64,000 nt of DNA from UBA4971 sp029551185 (lineage in GTDB: Bacteria > Bacillota > SHA-98 > UBA4971), in contig DAOSZN010000007.1 in assembly GCA_035593725.1 (NCBI GenBank), positions 27,019 through 91,018 of the forward strand, read 5' to 3'. Positions 16,479-25,529 of the stretch are shown piece after piece (positions within the stretch are counted from its first letter, which is position 1; the number at the start of each line of letters is the position of its first letter). Below the pieces are notes generated by a model. That model made no database searches. It was not told the DNA's origin and saw only the letters and a list, made by a program, of their open reading frames with translations. A program made the translations under genes and the position numbers.

Positions 16479-17687
16479 ATGCGTGTACTGATGTTATCGT
16501 ATGAGTATCCTCCGGAAGTTGTCGGGGGGCTGGGTGCAGCGGTTTCAGGTCTCGCCCGCGCTTTGGCCCGTAGAGGCGACTACGTGCATGTAGTCAGTGC
16601 AAGCTCTGTTGGAGATGAGGAGCCTCGGCTTGAAGACGGCGTAACTGTCTCCAGGGTGGCGCGATCAACATTTCCTGATGGATTAGACCCTTACGGGGGC
16701 GGCGGCTTCCTCCGTGTCGCCATGGAAGCGAATTTTGCCCTTACGAGCAGAAGTATTGTGGAGGCTAAGCGTGACGGGCCTTATGACCTGATTCATGCCC
16801 ACGACTGGCACAGTGCCTTTGCAGCTAAGTCGTTAAAACACGCCTTGAAGATTCCGCTTGTATTTACCATTCACTCCACCGAGTACGGCAGGAATCGAGG
16901 TATTCATTCAGATCTGCAAAGGTACATCCATGAAATCGAATGGATGGCCACGTATGAGGCATGGAGGGTCATTTGCTGCAGCAACTATATGTCTTCTGAA
17001 CTCAGACGAATCTTCTCACTCCCGGAAGACAAGATCGATGTTATTCCGAACGGGATGGATCAAACAGCCATACCTCCTAAAGAATCTATCAATGAGATAA
17101 GGTCACGCTACGCAGACCCCGGAGAACGGCTCGTGTTTTATGTCGGTAGGCTTGTCTACGAGAAAGGCGTTCATGTGCTCCTTTCTTCCATCCCAAAAGT
17201 TCTGGAAGAAGTCCAAAACATCAAATTTGTCATAGCAGGCACCGGCTATTACAGGGATGTGCTTTGCGAAAAAGCGGACAAGTTAGGCATTAGGGACTAT
17301 GTCTCATTTGCCGGCCGCATTAGCGATCAGGAACGGGATGCGCTTTACGCTGCAGCTGACGTAGCTGTGTTCCCCAGTCTCTACGAGCCTTTCGGTATAG
17401 TTGCGTTGGAGGCGATGGCAAGGGGAACCCCTGTAGTAGTATCTGATGCAGGCGGTCTCGCTGAGGTTGTCAGGCATGAGGAAACCGGACTCAAGGTCTA
17501 CTCAGGCGACGCGGATTCTTTGGCATGGGGAATAAAGAGAGTGCTTTTGGACGAGTCCTTGCGGACCAGGCTTAGAGAAAACGGTCCGATTGAGGTCAAG
17601 GAGAGGTTTAGTTGGGACAGGGTTGCTGACTTGACTTCCGGGGTTTACGAACGGGTTTTCCGCGAGGCAAGGAATGTATCTTGGTAA
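16479..17687 (+). CDS. GT4-family glycosyltransferase (glycogen-synthase-like fold)
   Basis: A 402-residue GT-B retaining glycosyltransferase. The N-terminal YEYPPEVVGGLGAAV loop is typical of starch/glycogen-synthase-like GT4 enzymes, and the C-terminal EPFGIVALEAMARGTPVV carries the ExxxxxxxE donor-sugar motif. The ATG at 16479 follows AAGGGAGG, so an in-frame TTG at 16461 is rejected. The neighbours downstream are a GH57 branching-enzyme-like protein and a sugar-nucleotide pyrophosphorylase fusion, suggesting a shared role in making an alpha-glucan or related polysaccharide. The exact donor (ADP- or UDP-glucose or a mannose nucleotide) is not evident. Confidence 0.85.
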   Translation: MRVLMLSYEYPPEVVGGLGAAVSGLARALARRGDYVHVVSASSVGDEEPRLEDGVTVSRVARSTFPDGLDPYGGGGFLRVAMEANFALTSRSIVEAKRDGPYDLIHAHDWHSAFAAKSLKHALKIPLVFTIHSTEYGRNRGIHSDLQRYIHEIEWMATYEAWRVICCSNYMSSELRRIFSLPEDKIDVIPNGMDQTAIPPKESINEIRSRYADPGERLVFYVGRLVYEKGVHVLLSSIPKVLEEVQNIKFVIAGTGYYRDVLCEKADKLGIRDYVSFAGRISDQERDALYAAADVAVFPSLYEPFGIVALEAMARGTPVVVSDAGGLAEVVRHEETGLKVYSGDADSLAWGIKRVLLDESLRTRLRENGPIEVKERFSWDRVADLTSGVYERVFREARNVSW

Positions 17688-17759
17688 ATGTTCCACAACA
17701 AGCTGCGTGTTATAGAAAGACATAAAAATAGGTTACCCGATGTACAGTGAAAGGGGGGA

Positions 17760-17783
17760 GCGACGTTACACAAGTGACGTCGC
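17760..17783 (+). promoter_or_regulatory. Hairpin between ribosome binding site and TTG start of the GH57 gene
   Basis: GCGACGTTAC (17760-17769) pairs with GTGACGTCGC (17774-17783) around an ACAA tetraloop, with one G-T wobble. It lies exactly between the G-rich ribosome site AAGGGGGGAG (17751-17760) and the TTG at 17793. Linear spacing would be 32 bases; with the hairpin folded it drops to about 9, which is normal. Confidence 0.5.
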
Positions 17784-17792
17784 GGGATAGAA

Positions 17793-19502
17793 TTGACCCG
17801 AGGTTCTTTGGTTTTTGTGTTCCACAGTCACATACCATATTGTCGTAAGTCAGGAATGTGGCCGTTTGGTGAAGAATGGCTCTATGAGGCTATGCTCGGA
17901 TCATACATACCCTTTCTGGATGTTCTTCGCTCTGTGTCTTGTTGTCAGGATAAATCAGAGAGACTCAGTCTTTCCTGCAAACCGCCTATCAGTGTCACTA
18001 TAGGGGTTACGCCGATTCTTTTGGATCAATTGGACGATGACTATATGCGTCGTGGGTTTATCAAGTGGACGCAAGCCCGCATAAAACGTGCTGAGGAAGA
18101 TAGAAAGCGGTTCAAACTCACAGGTGATGAGGCCAAAGAACGTCTGGCAGGCGCATACTGTGATGAATACAGGCAGGCTCTTACGGCGTTCTGTAATGAT
18201 TACTCAGGCGATATAGTCAGTGCCTTAGCTGAGTTTGAGAGGCAGGGTCTGGTTGAGATTATTACATCTGCCGCTACCCACGGATATTTGCCTCTTCTGA
18301 ACGAGGATACGTCCATTCGAGCTCAATTGGCAGTAGGTTGTGAAATCCATGATGAGAGGTTCGGACGTCCACCGAGAGGAATCTGGCTTCCGGAGTGCGC
18401 TTATCGGCCTGGCCTGGAGGAGTATCTTGAAGTTCTGGGACTTGAGTATTTCTTCGTAGACAGGCATGCTATTGAAGGCGGCGCACCGATTGGCATCTCA
18501 AGCGCAGGAGACCCTCGGGAGGTTCGTGCAACAAATGCAGTATTCGAGGAGGAAATGAGGGGTACGACTTACAAGCCGTACTTGGTTAACCGCTCAAATG
18601 TAGTATGCATGGGCAGAAATGAGCGGGTCACAACCCAGGTATGGTCCGGTTGGCTAGGATATCCCGGTGATGGCTTATATAGGGAGTTTCACAGGAAAGA
18701 TGACGTAACCGGCTTGCAATACTGGCGCGTCACAGGCAGAGAGGTGGATCTCGGCAGGAAGGAAGTGTATGATCGGGAAGAAGCTGCCTCCAGAGCGAAG
18801 GAACATGCAGCCCATTTTGTCGGGCTCGTCCATGAACTCGTAAGCGACTGGAACGAAACCACAGGTGAGCACGGCCTAATCGTTGCGCCTTATGATACGG
18901 AGTTATTCGGCCATTGGTGGTATGAAGGCGTGCTATGGCTCTCGGAAACCCTTAAAGGATTCTTAGGCGGTTCTGCTGTGGCTGTCTGCTCTGCAGGGGA
19001 ATTTCTCAATATTCATCCTCCCCTTGAGACTGTCAAGCTGCCGGAGTCGTCCTGGGGGAGAGGCGGAAAACACGAAGTCTGGCTCAATGATGAGACAGCA
19101 TGGATGTGGGATATGATTCATGCTGCCGAAGCTCGAATCAAGCGGCTTGCTGCGCTTAGCCCGGGGACTCGGGATACGGATCTCCTTGAGCTTCTTAAGG
19201 TCCAGGCGCTGAGAGAGTTTCTCCTCCTTACTTCAAGCGACTGGCCGTTCCTGGTCACAGAGAAGCAAGCTGAGGATTATGGGGCGAGGCGATTCAGGGA
19301 GCATGCAGAAAGGTTCGATAAGCTCATGGATTATGCCGAAGCCATACTGGATGAAGGAGATTCTAAGGTGTCAGAAGACGAAATCATAGGTTATCTTTCC
19401 TATGTAAGAGAACTTGATGATCCGTTCCCTAACCTTCAGTTTTCCGCCCTTGGAAGGCAGTATCCTGAGAGCCCGGAGAGAGAGGAGACTCAGCAAGACT
19501 GA
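17793..19502 (+). CDS. GH57 / DUF1957 1,4-alpha-glucan branching-enzyme-like protein
   Basis: A 569-residue GH57 protein. The start FVFHSHIPYCRKSG is the conserved HxHxPY motif, IWLPECAYRPG holds the nucleophile-glutamate region of the branching-enzyme subgroup, and VAPYDTELFGHWWYEG holds the acid/base aspartate. The C-terminal helical part is the DUF1957 domain. Members transfer glucan chains to form alpha-1,6 branches. It follows the GT4 gene and precedes the nucleotidyltransferase fusion, so all three probably act in one polysaccharide pathway. The TTG start has an unusual hairpin-shortened ribosome site (see 17760-17783). Confidence 0.87.
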   Translation: MTRGSLVFVFHSHIPYCRKSGMWPFGEEWLYEAMLGSYIPFLDVLRSVSCCQDKSERLSLSCKPPISVTIGVTPILLDQLDDDYMRRGFIKWTQARIKRAEEDRKRFKLTGDEAKERLAGAYCDEYRQALTAFCNDYSGDIVSALAEFERQGLVEIITSAATHGYLPLLNEDTSIRAQLAVGCEIHDERFGRPPRGIWLPECAYRPGLEEYLEVLGLEYFFVDRHAIEGGAPIGISSAGDPREVRATNAVFEEEMRGTTYKPYLVNRSNVVCMGRNERVTTQVWSGWLGYPGDGLYREFHRKDDVTGLQYWRVTGREVDLGRKEVYDREEAASRAKEHAAHFVGLVHELVSDWNETTGEHGLIVAPYDTELFGHWWYEGVLWLSETLKGFLGGSAVAVCSAGEFLNIHPPLETVKLPESSWGRGGKHEVWLNDETAWMWDMIHAAEARIKRLAALSPGTRDTDLLELLKVQALREFLLLTSSDWPFLVTEKQAEDYGARRFREHAERFDKLMDYAEAILDEGDSKVSEDEIIGYLSYVRELDDPFPNLQFSALGRQYPESPEREETQQD

Positions 19503-19527
19503 AACAGGAGTAAGAGGAGGCGTCTTT

Positions 19528-22068
19528 ATGAAGGCTGTAGTTATGGCAGGTGGTGAAGGAACAAGGCTCAGGCCGCTTACTTGTAACAGGCCGAAACCCA
19601 TGGTCCCTGTGGCAAACAAACCCATTATACAACACATCTTTGAGCTCTTGAGACGCCATTCCATTACCGATATAGCGGTTACCTTGTACTATCTTGCTGA
19701 CGAAATCGAAAGTTTCTTCGGTGACGGATCAGAACTGGGTCTTAAGCTTTCATACTCTGTTGAGGATGTACCTTTGGGGACAGCGGGCAGCGTACGGAAA
19801 GCCTGTGAAATGCTTGGACGGGAGCGGATTATAGTAATATCAGGCGACGCTCTGACTGATATCAACATAGAGGAAGTTATCAGGTTCCACGAATCAAAAT
19901 CAGCCATGGTTACAATCGTCACGACGAGAGTCGCTAACCCTCTTGAATATGGCATAGTGGTATTTGATGATGAAGGCCGAATCAGGAGATTCCTTGAGAA
20001 GCCTAGTTGGGGTCAGGTTTTCAGTGATACTGTGAATACCGGCATTTACGTCCTGGAACCGGAAGTGCTTGATTACATTGATCCTGGCAGGCCTCAGGAT
20101 TTCAGTCAAGATGTGTTTCCTAAGCTCCTTCATGAGGGAGAGAGATTATTCGGGTTTGTGACAACTGACTATTGGTGTGACGTAGGCAATCTTCAGCAGT
20201 ATAGAGAAGCGCAGATAGACGCTATCACAGGCAAGGTAAATGTGACAATCCCAGGTACAAAGATAGGACATGATATATGGGTGGGAGACGGGACGGAGAT
20301 TGACCCTTCGGCGAATCTCGCCGGGCCTTTGGTAATAGGCAGAAATTGCCGCATCGGCAAAGGGGCAGGTTGTTTCGAGTACAGCTTCATAGGGGATAAT
20401 TGCATTATTGAAGAGGATGCGAGAATTCATCGAAGCGTCATATGGGCTGACTCATTTGTAGGTGAGAACGCTGAGATAGGAGGAACTCTTGTAGGCCAAC
20501 ATGCGATTATCAAGGATTTCGTCACCTGCCATGAAGGAGCCGTTATAGGCGACAGGTGTAGAATCGACCAGGGCGCTACTTTGCAGCCGCAAGTCAAGAT
20601 CTGGCCGAATAAGGTCATTGAATCCGGGTCCCGTGTCACGATGAGCTTGATATGGGGCACAAAGTGGCCGGGTTCCATATTTAAAGATCGCGGTGTTACC
20701 GGACTTACCAACATCGAGCTGACACCGGAGTTTGCAATGAAGTTAGGCGCTTCCTTCGGCAGCTCTATCGGTAAAGGCGCCACTCTTACCACCAGCCGCG
20801 ATGATCACCCGTCCTCCAGGATGATTCTAAGGTCTATCATTTGCGGACTCATGACTGTAGGAGTGAATATCTTAGATCTCCGGTCAACCCCGCTTCCTGT
20901 GAGCCGCTATAATATCAAGACCCTTGGAGCGGACGGTGGGGTCCATATTCGAATCTCACCGGATAATCCCAGATATACCTTGGTTGAGCTCTTCAATAGA
21001 CAAGGAATCAATCTTCCCAGATCCCACGAGAGAAAAGTGGAGAACCTGTTCTTCAGAGAAGACTTCAGACGCACTGATGCGGACGAAGTCGGAAAGCTGG
21101 AGTTTCCAGGGCGAGTCCTTGATTCTTACGTGGAGGCGTTCTTCAATTATGTAGATACTGACGCAATTCTCACCGCGAGGAAAAACGTTGTCATAGACTA
21201 TGCCTACAGTAGGCTGTCCATGTTTTTCCCCAGTATTTTTGCAAGACTCGGATGCGAAATGGTGGCGCTGAACGCTTATCCGGATCATTTGCGAATCCCT
21301 AAGACAGCTGAGGACAGAAGGATTCATCTCGACAGGTTGTCCAAGACCGTAAGCACTCTGAAGGCTGATATAGGAGTCCTTATTGAAAGCGACGGAGAGA
21401 GGTTGTCGCTGGTAGATGAACGTGGAAGGGTTATTGAAGGGAATACTCTTCTTGCTGCTTTAGTATGGCTTACATTGAAAGATGCAACGACCGGAAAGAA
21501 CAGAGGATCCCTAGAGCAGCCTTTACGTGTGGCTGTCACGGTGGGCGCTACCGGGGCAGTGGAGAAAATCGCTAAGGACTTCGGGGCTGAAGTCTTCAGA
21601 ACGAGGCAAGATCCGCGATCTCTCATGGAATTCCTGCTTAGGCCGGGGCAGGAGGTCTTGTTTGCAGGAGACGGCGACGGAGGGTTTATTTTCCCCAGGT
21701 TTCAGCCTGCTTTTGATGCTATGTTCACTCTCGCAAAAGTATTCCAGTTCTTGGCCGCTGAAGGCCTGGAGCTTTCAAGTGTGGTCGACAGCTTGGATAT
21801 CCCACCCATGGTTCGACGGGCCGTTGCATGTCCATGGGAGCATAAAGGCCGGGTAATGCGGGTTCTGGCTCAGGAGTCTGAGGGAACAAGAAGGGAATTC
21901 ATTGACGGGCTTCGCATATTCAGAGATGACGGATGGGTCCTTGTATTGCCTGACCCTGCGGAGGCCTCTGTGCATATTTACTCCGAAGCTTCCACTCATG
22001 AGGCCGCATTCGAGTATGCTGAGAGACTTACGGAAAGGATAAACGAGATAGCGGGATTTGGCGAGTGA
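19528..22068 (+). CDS. Nucleotidyltransferase-phosphohexomutase fusion (mannose-1-phosphate guanylyltransferase / phosphomannomutase-like)
   Basis: An 846-residue fusion. Residues 1-235 are a sugar-1-phosphate nucleotidyltransferase (MAGGEGTRLRPLT, EKPSWGQ), followed by left-handed beta-helix hexapeptide repeats (about 250-370). From ~380 to the end is a phosphoglucomutase/phosphomannomutase-like region. Its active-site loop reads TTSRDDHPSSRM rather than the classical TASHNP, a variant common in such fusions, and GDGDGG near residue 710 is the metal loop. The ATG at 19528 follows AGAGGAGG, 26 bases after the GH57 gene. It would supply NDP-hexose to the neighbouring GT4 enzyme. GDP-mannose versus NDP-glucose specificity is not settled by sequence. 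Confidence 0.85.
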   Translation: MKAVVMAGGEGTRLRPLTCNRPKPMVPVANKPIIQHIFELLRRHSITDIAVTLYYLADEIESFFGDGSELGLKLSYSVEDVPLGTAGSVRKACEMLGRERIIVISGDALTDINIEEVIRFHESKSAMVTIVTTRVANPLEYGIVVFDDEGRIRRFLEKPSWGQVFSDTVNTGIYVLEPEVLDYIDPGRPQDFSQDVFPKLLHEGERLFGFVTTDYWCDVGNLQQYREAQIDAITGKVNVTIPGTKIGHDIWVGDGTEIDPSANLAGPLVIGRNCRIGKGAGCFEYSFIGDNCIIEEDARIHRSVIWADSFVGENAEIGGTLVGQHAIIKDFVTCHEGAVIGDRCRIDQGATLQPQVKIWPNKVIESGSRVTMSLIWGTKWPGSIFKDRGVTGLTNIELTPEFAMKLGASFGSSIGKGATLTTSRDDHPSSRMILRSIICGLMTVGVNILDLRSTPLPVSRYNIKTLGADGGVHIRISPDNPRYTLVELFNRQGINLPRSHERKVENLFFREDFRRTDADEVGKLEFPGRVLDSYVEAFFNYVDTDAILTARKNVVIDYAYSRLSMFFPSIFARLGCEMVALNAYPDHLRIPKTAEDRRIHLDRLSKTVSTLKADIGVLIESDGERLSLVDERGRVIEGNTLLAALVWLTLKDATTGKNRGSLEQPLRVAVTVGATGAVEKIAKDFGAEVFRTRQDPRSLMEFLLRPGQEVLFAGDGDGGFIFPRFQPAFDAMFTLAKVFQFLAAEGLELSSVVDSLDIPPMVRRAVACPWEHKGRVMRVLAQESEGTRREFIDGLRIFRDDGWVLVLPDPAEASVHIYSEASTHEAAFEYAERLTERINEIAGFGE

Positions 22069-22112
22069 GTTGACAGGCCAGGTAGATTATATAAATAAGC
22101 GTGAATGTGGAT

Positions 22113-22149
22113 TTTGAAAGGGGGCGCATTGAAGCGCCCCACTTTCAAA
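22113..22149. terminator. Bidirectional terminator between fusion gene and rubrerythrin
   Basis: TTTGAAAG and GGGGCGC (22113-22127) pair with GCGCCCC and CTTTCAAA (22134-22149), with a one-base bulge and a six-base loop. The A/T-flanked arms give U-rich tails on both strands, suiting two convergent genes. Confidence 0.8.
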
Positions 22150-22185
22150 CTTATCGATACTACGTTTTAAGCCGACTGAACAATT

Positions 22186-22719
22186 TCAGTAGTTTTCACA
22201 AAAGGGTTCGAAAAATGACCTTGGATGTTTGCATGCAGGGCATGCTTCAGGCGCTTCAGTTCCTTCATGGACATATCCACAGTTACGGCAGTGCCACCTA
22301 ATCGGCTTATCTCTGCGGAAAGTCGTTCCATCCTGAAGTCTTGCCAACAAGGCCTTGTATCGTTTTTCGTGCTCCTCTTCGACTTCTCCTACCTCTTGAA
22401 AAGCTATTGCGATATCTTCAAAACCTTCTCTGCGTGCAACTTCAGCGAATTCTTTATACATTGAGGTCCACTCGTAGTTCTCACCTTTGATGGCGTCTTC
22501 CAGGTTAGCTGCGGTGTCTGAGATCATACCCAGAGCTTTAGCCCATAGCTTCGCATGTTCTTTTTCATTTCCGGCTGTTTCTTCGAATATGGCGGCTATT
22601 TGCTCATAACCTTCTCTGCGGGCTACTGAAGCAAAGTATGTATACTTATTTCTGGCTTCGGATTCGCCTGCAAATGCAGCTTTTAGATTAGCTTCGGTCT
22701 TTGAACCCTTAAGTTGCAT
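22186..22719 (-). CDS. Rubrerythrin
   Basis: A 177-residue rubrerythrin: an N-terminal ferritin-like diiron domain with two ExxH helices (ETAGNEKEHA and EVGEVEEEHE) and a C-terminal rubredoxin-like iron site (CRNCGY and CPACKHP). It reduces hydrogen peroxide in anaerobes. The ATG at 22719 follows GGAGGGATCTCA, so seven upstream in-frame codons are left out. It is a single-gene transcript ending in the bidirectional terminator. Its presence supports an anaerobic lifestyle. Confidence 0.95.
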   Translation of the reverse strand: MQLKGSKTEANLKAAFAGESEARNKYTYFASVARREGYEQIAAIFEETAGNEKEHAKLWAKALGMISDTAANLEDAIKGENYEWTSMYKEFAEVARREGFEDIAIAFQEVGEVEEEHEKRYKALLARLQDGTTFRRDKPIRWHCRNCGYVHEGTEAPEACPACKHPRSFFEPFCENY

Positions 22720-23113
22720 TGAGATCCCTCCATCCTTCACGTATTTCTTATATGATATCCTTCGCGTATCAGCTTAGTCGTACCATATTACCGGCTATGC
22801 TCTGTACCCACACTTCGAACCGGGTCATACTGTCCTCTTAATGACTACCGAGATATTCTAATGAACCAATGAACCATGGAAATAACTAATTCTACGTGAA
22901 GCTGTGAAAATCCTTCTTCAAAGGTGTTCCGGGATTGATGAGTTTATTTGTTCCTGGGCCTGTATGGGAAGAACCTTTAATGTAGGGTTTCTGTTTTTTG
23001 TGGAGAACAAATATTAAAGAAGGTATATACACGCCGGCCTGAGGAAAACCGTATTATTGCCGGCATGTTTGTAATTTTGCCAGGAGAAGGTCAAATATGG
23101 CAATAGACAGGAT
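22720..23113. other. Divergent intergenic region between rubrerythrin and deoC
   Basis: This 394-base AT-rich gap should hold the rubrerythrin and DeoC promoters, but no clear -35/-10 pair stands out. A hairpin CACGCCGGC (23030-23038) with GCCGGCATG (23059-23067), followed by TTTGTAATTTT, resembles a terminator or attenuator just upstream of deoC. A 15-codon frame (ATG at 23098, after CAGGAGAAGG) overlaps the deoC start in another frame and could be a leader peptide. Confidence 0.4.
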
Positions 23114-23923
23114 GTGGTTAGCTTTATGGACCTTGATCAGCTGATAAGAGAGGCTGCAGATGAGCTCATGGAGGAATTGAAGAAGAGAACCGGTGTAACT
23201 CTAACCTGTCCCTCGGTGCAGGCAGGCGCTGATAGGCAACAGGCATCCCACGTTTCGCAAAAGATTTCTTGCATTATTGACCACACGTTGCTTAAACCGG
23301 AAGCCACATGTGAGCAAATTATCAAGCTGTGTGAAGAAGCAAGGGAATACAATTTCGCCTCTGTCTGCGTTAATCCTGCAAACGTAAGTCTCGCATCGAG
23401 CCTTCTCAAGGATACGCCTGTAAGAGTCTGTACAGTGATAGGATTTCCTCTAGGCGCGAATACGTCTGTGACTAAGGTCGTAGAAACCAGAGATGCGATT
23501 GCAAACGGCGCCTCTGAGGTAGACATGGTTATTAACGTCGGCGCTCTGAAGTCAGGCGGCTACGATCTTGTGCTCCGGGATATCAAGGCTGTAGTGGACG
23601 CGGCTCATGATAAAGCCTTAGTCAAAGTAATCCTGGAGACAGCTCTTCTCACAAATGAAGAAAAAATAAAAGGGTGCTTGCTGGCAAAACTGGCCGGAGC
23701 TGACTTTGTGAAGACATCCACAGGGTTCGGACCCGGAGGCGCCACTGTTGAAGATGTCAGACTCATGCGTAAGGTGGTCGGACCTGACATGGGCGTGAAA
23801 GCCTCAGGGGGAATTCGAGATTACGAAGCCACGCGTCGGATGGTGGAAGCAGGCGCAAATAGGATCGGAGCGAGCGCAGGCGTTAAGATTGTGAAAGAAG
23901 CCAAGGATTCTGAATTCAAGTAG
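23114..23923 (+). CDS. deoC: Deoxyribose-phosphate aldolase with N-terminal helical extension
   Basis: A 269-residue class I aldolase that cleaves 2-deoxyribose-5-phosphate to acetaldehyde and glyceraldehyde-3-phosphate. Core motifs: IDHTLLKPEAT, VCTVIGFPLGANT, the Schiff-base lysine in FVKTSTGFGPGGAT and GVKASGGIRD. The core starts near residue 50. The first ~48 residues form a predicted amphipathic helix (DLDQLIREAADELMEELKKR) and a polar linker that ordinary DeoC (~220 residues) lacks; such extensions occur on microcompartment cargo enzymes. Starts at GTG 23114 or ATG 23126 are both possible. Confidence 0.93.
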   Translation: MVSFMDLDQLIREAADELMEELKKRTGVTLTCPSVQAGADRQQASHVSQKISCIIDHTLLKPEATCEQIIKLCEEAREYNFASVCVNPANVSLASSLLKDTPVRVCTVIGFPLGANTSVTKVVETRDAIANGASEVDMVINVGALKSGGYDLVLRDIKAVVDAAHDKALVKVILETALLTNEEKIKGCLLAKLAGADFVKTSTGFGPGGATVEDVRLMRKVVGPDMGVKASGGIRDYEATRRMVEAGANRIGASAGVKIVKEAKDSEFK

Positions 23924-24321
23924 ACACCCGGTAACCTGCAGTTAGCCTCACTGAACAATGGGAATGTGTCGGAATGTGTGGAAGCAGGGATATGCGTATT
24001 TTTCCCTGCTTCCTATTATCATCGGTCAACCGGGCGAGCATTTTGCGCTTTCCAGACGACCTTTCGCCCATTGACCGTGGCCACATATATGTGGAAGCCA
24101 TCAATCATCCTCTTGAGCGCTTCGTTTCAGCTATGTTTTGATGTTAATGCCTGTTGAAAGGTAGTATAACCTTCTCAAGGTTTTGTATACAATGCAATGT
24201 GCGGCATTATGATGCAGATACGTAGTAGCTGACGCCTGGCAGGAATACTATTGACAGTTGCCGAAAGAAAATCGGGAGTTTACAGGAACATTTCAAAAGG
24301 GGAAAGGGGCTGCAGCAAAAT
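23924..24321. other. Structured intergenic region before the chromate transporter
   Basis: This 398-base gap holds an 11-bp perfect inverted repeat (23980-23990 with 24003-24013). A nested pairing follows (CGGTCAA 24023-24029 with TTGACCG 24071-24077, and GGGCGA with TCGCCC inside), then a 14-base palindrome CCACATATATGTGG (24081-24094). On the minus strand, 24019-24108 can encode a 29-residue peptide (MIDGFHIYVATV near its start) behind AAGAGG. The first hairpin may terminate deoC. Confidence 0.4.
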
Positions 24322-24876
24322 ATGGGATTATTACTGGAAATCTTCGCATCATTCTTCAAAATAGGCGCTTTCACCTTCGGAGGGGGCCATGCAATGGTTC
24401 CTCTCATACAAAAAGAAGTCGTGGATGAAAAGGGATGGATTGAAGCGGAAGACTTCATAGACATACTGGCTTTGGCTCAGACCGCTCCCGGCCCGGTGGC
24501 TGCTAACACATCAGTTTTTGTAGGGTATAAACTCGTAGGTGTCCCGGGAGCTGTGTGGGCTCTTGCAGGGACGGTATTGCCTTCTTTTATCGTGATTCTT
24601 GTTATCGCTATGTACTTTGCACGGATTGCGGACTCTGCTGTCATAAAGGCGGCTTTCTCAGGAATAAGGCCTGCAGTGGTTGCGCTCGTGGCAAGTGCAG
24701 CAATTAATATTGGCAAAACAGCGCTTCATGATATAAAAGGTGTAGTCATCTGTGTTCTCGCTTTTCTTGCTGTTGCCATAATAGGAATACACCCTATACC
24801 GGTAATCATCGGGTCAGGCATCCTGGGTTACGTGTTTTTTAAAGATGATGAGGCAGCTGTGTTGAAAAGCCAATAG
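24322..24876 (+). CDS. Chromate-transporter (CHR) family protein, first half
   Basis: A 184-residue membrane protein, a short-chain CHR member with one domain. The conserved FKIGAFTFGGGHAMVPLI, the WIEAEDFIDILALAQTAPGP block and 'VG.PGA' segments are visible, with about six hydrophobic stretches. Short CHR proteins work in pairs encoded by adjacent genes, here followed after ~30 bases by the partner. The family is named for chromate efflux but the natural substrate is often unknown. Confidence 0.9.
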   Translation: MGLLLEIFASFFKIGAFTFGGGHAMVPLIQKEVVDEKGWIEAEDFIDILALAQTAPGPVAANTSVFVGYKLVGVPGAVWALAGTVLPSFIVILVIAMYFARIADSAVIKAAFSGIRPAVVALVASAAINIGKTALHDIKGVVICVLAFLAVAIIGIHPIPVIIGSGILGYVFFKDDEAAVLKSQ

Positions 24877-24907
24877 GTTGTATTAGGTATTGGGGGATGA
24901 TGAAATC

Positions 24908-25459
24908 ATGACAGTTCTATTGTTTAAACTACTCTTCACTTACGCGAAGATGGGACTTTTTACTTTTGGTGGCGGATATGCCATGATTCCCCTAATGGAG
25001 AAAGAACTTATTCAGGTACATAAATGGCTGTCAATGCAGGAATTCATGGATATCATCGCTATCGCTGAAGTGACTCCCGGGCCTGTTGCAGTCAACTGCG
25101 CTACTTATGTAGGCTATAAAATGGCCGGAGTTTGGGGTGCTGCATTCGCGACGATAGGCGTAGTTCTGCCGTCATTTGTAATTGTTATTTCAATTGCTTC
25201 CCTCTTCTTGAAATACAAGGATACCCCCTCTGTGAAAGCCGTCTCAAAAGGGCTTAGAGCTGCAGTTACCGCAATGATAGCTAGCGCAGCCTTGTCCATG
25301 GCAAGAGCATCTGTTGTTGATGTCCGGGGTATAGTAATTGTAGGCTTAGTAGTCTTGGGGATATTCAAGATGAAAATACATCCGATAATTTGCATTTTTT
25401 TAGCAGCTATCCTTGGAATTGTCTTATGGGGCGGTGCGATGTCAGTCCCTGGTTTGTAG
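24908..25459 (+). CDS. Chromate-transporter (CHR) family protein, second half
   Basis: A 183-residue short-chain CHR protein homologous to the preceding one (YAKMGLFTFGGGYAMIPLM and DIIAIAEVTPGPVAVN). The ATG at 24908 follows TGGGGGATGA, so an in-frame TTG at 24890 is not needed. The pair probably forms a heteromeric anion transporter with opposite membrane topologies, as described for paired short CHR proteins. Confidence 0.9.
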   Translation: MTVLLFKLLFTYAKMGLFTFGGGYAMIPLMEKELIQVHKWLSMQEFMDIIAIAEVTPGPVAVNCATYVGYKMAGVWGAAFATIGVVLPSFVIVISIASLFLKYKDTPSVKAVSKGLRAAVTAMIASAALSMARASVVDVRGIVIVGLVVLGIFKMKIHPIICIFLAAILGIVLWGGAMSVPGL

Positions 25460-25529
25460 CCATGCCACATATGGTTAACCCTTATGGGGAAACATATAGA
25501 GTGACAGGTGAATAAGGAGGGGACTTTCA

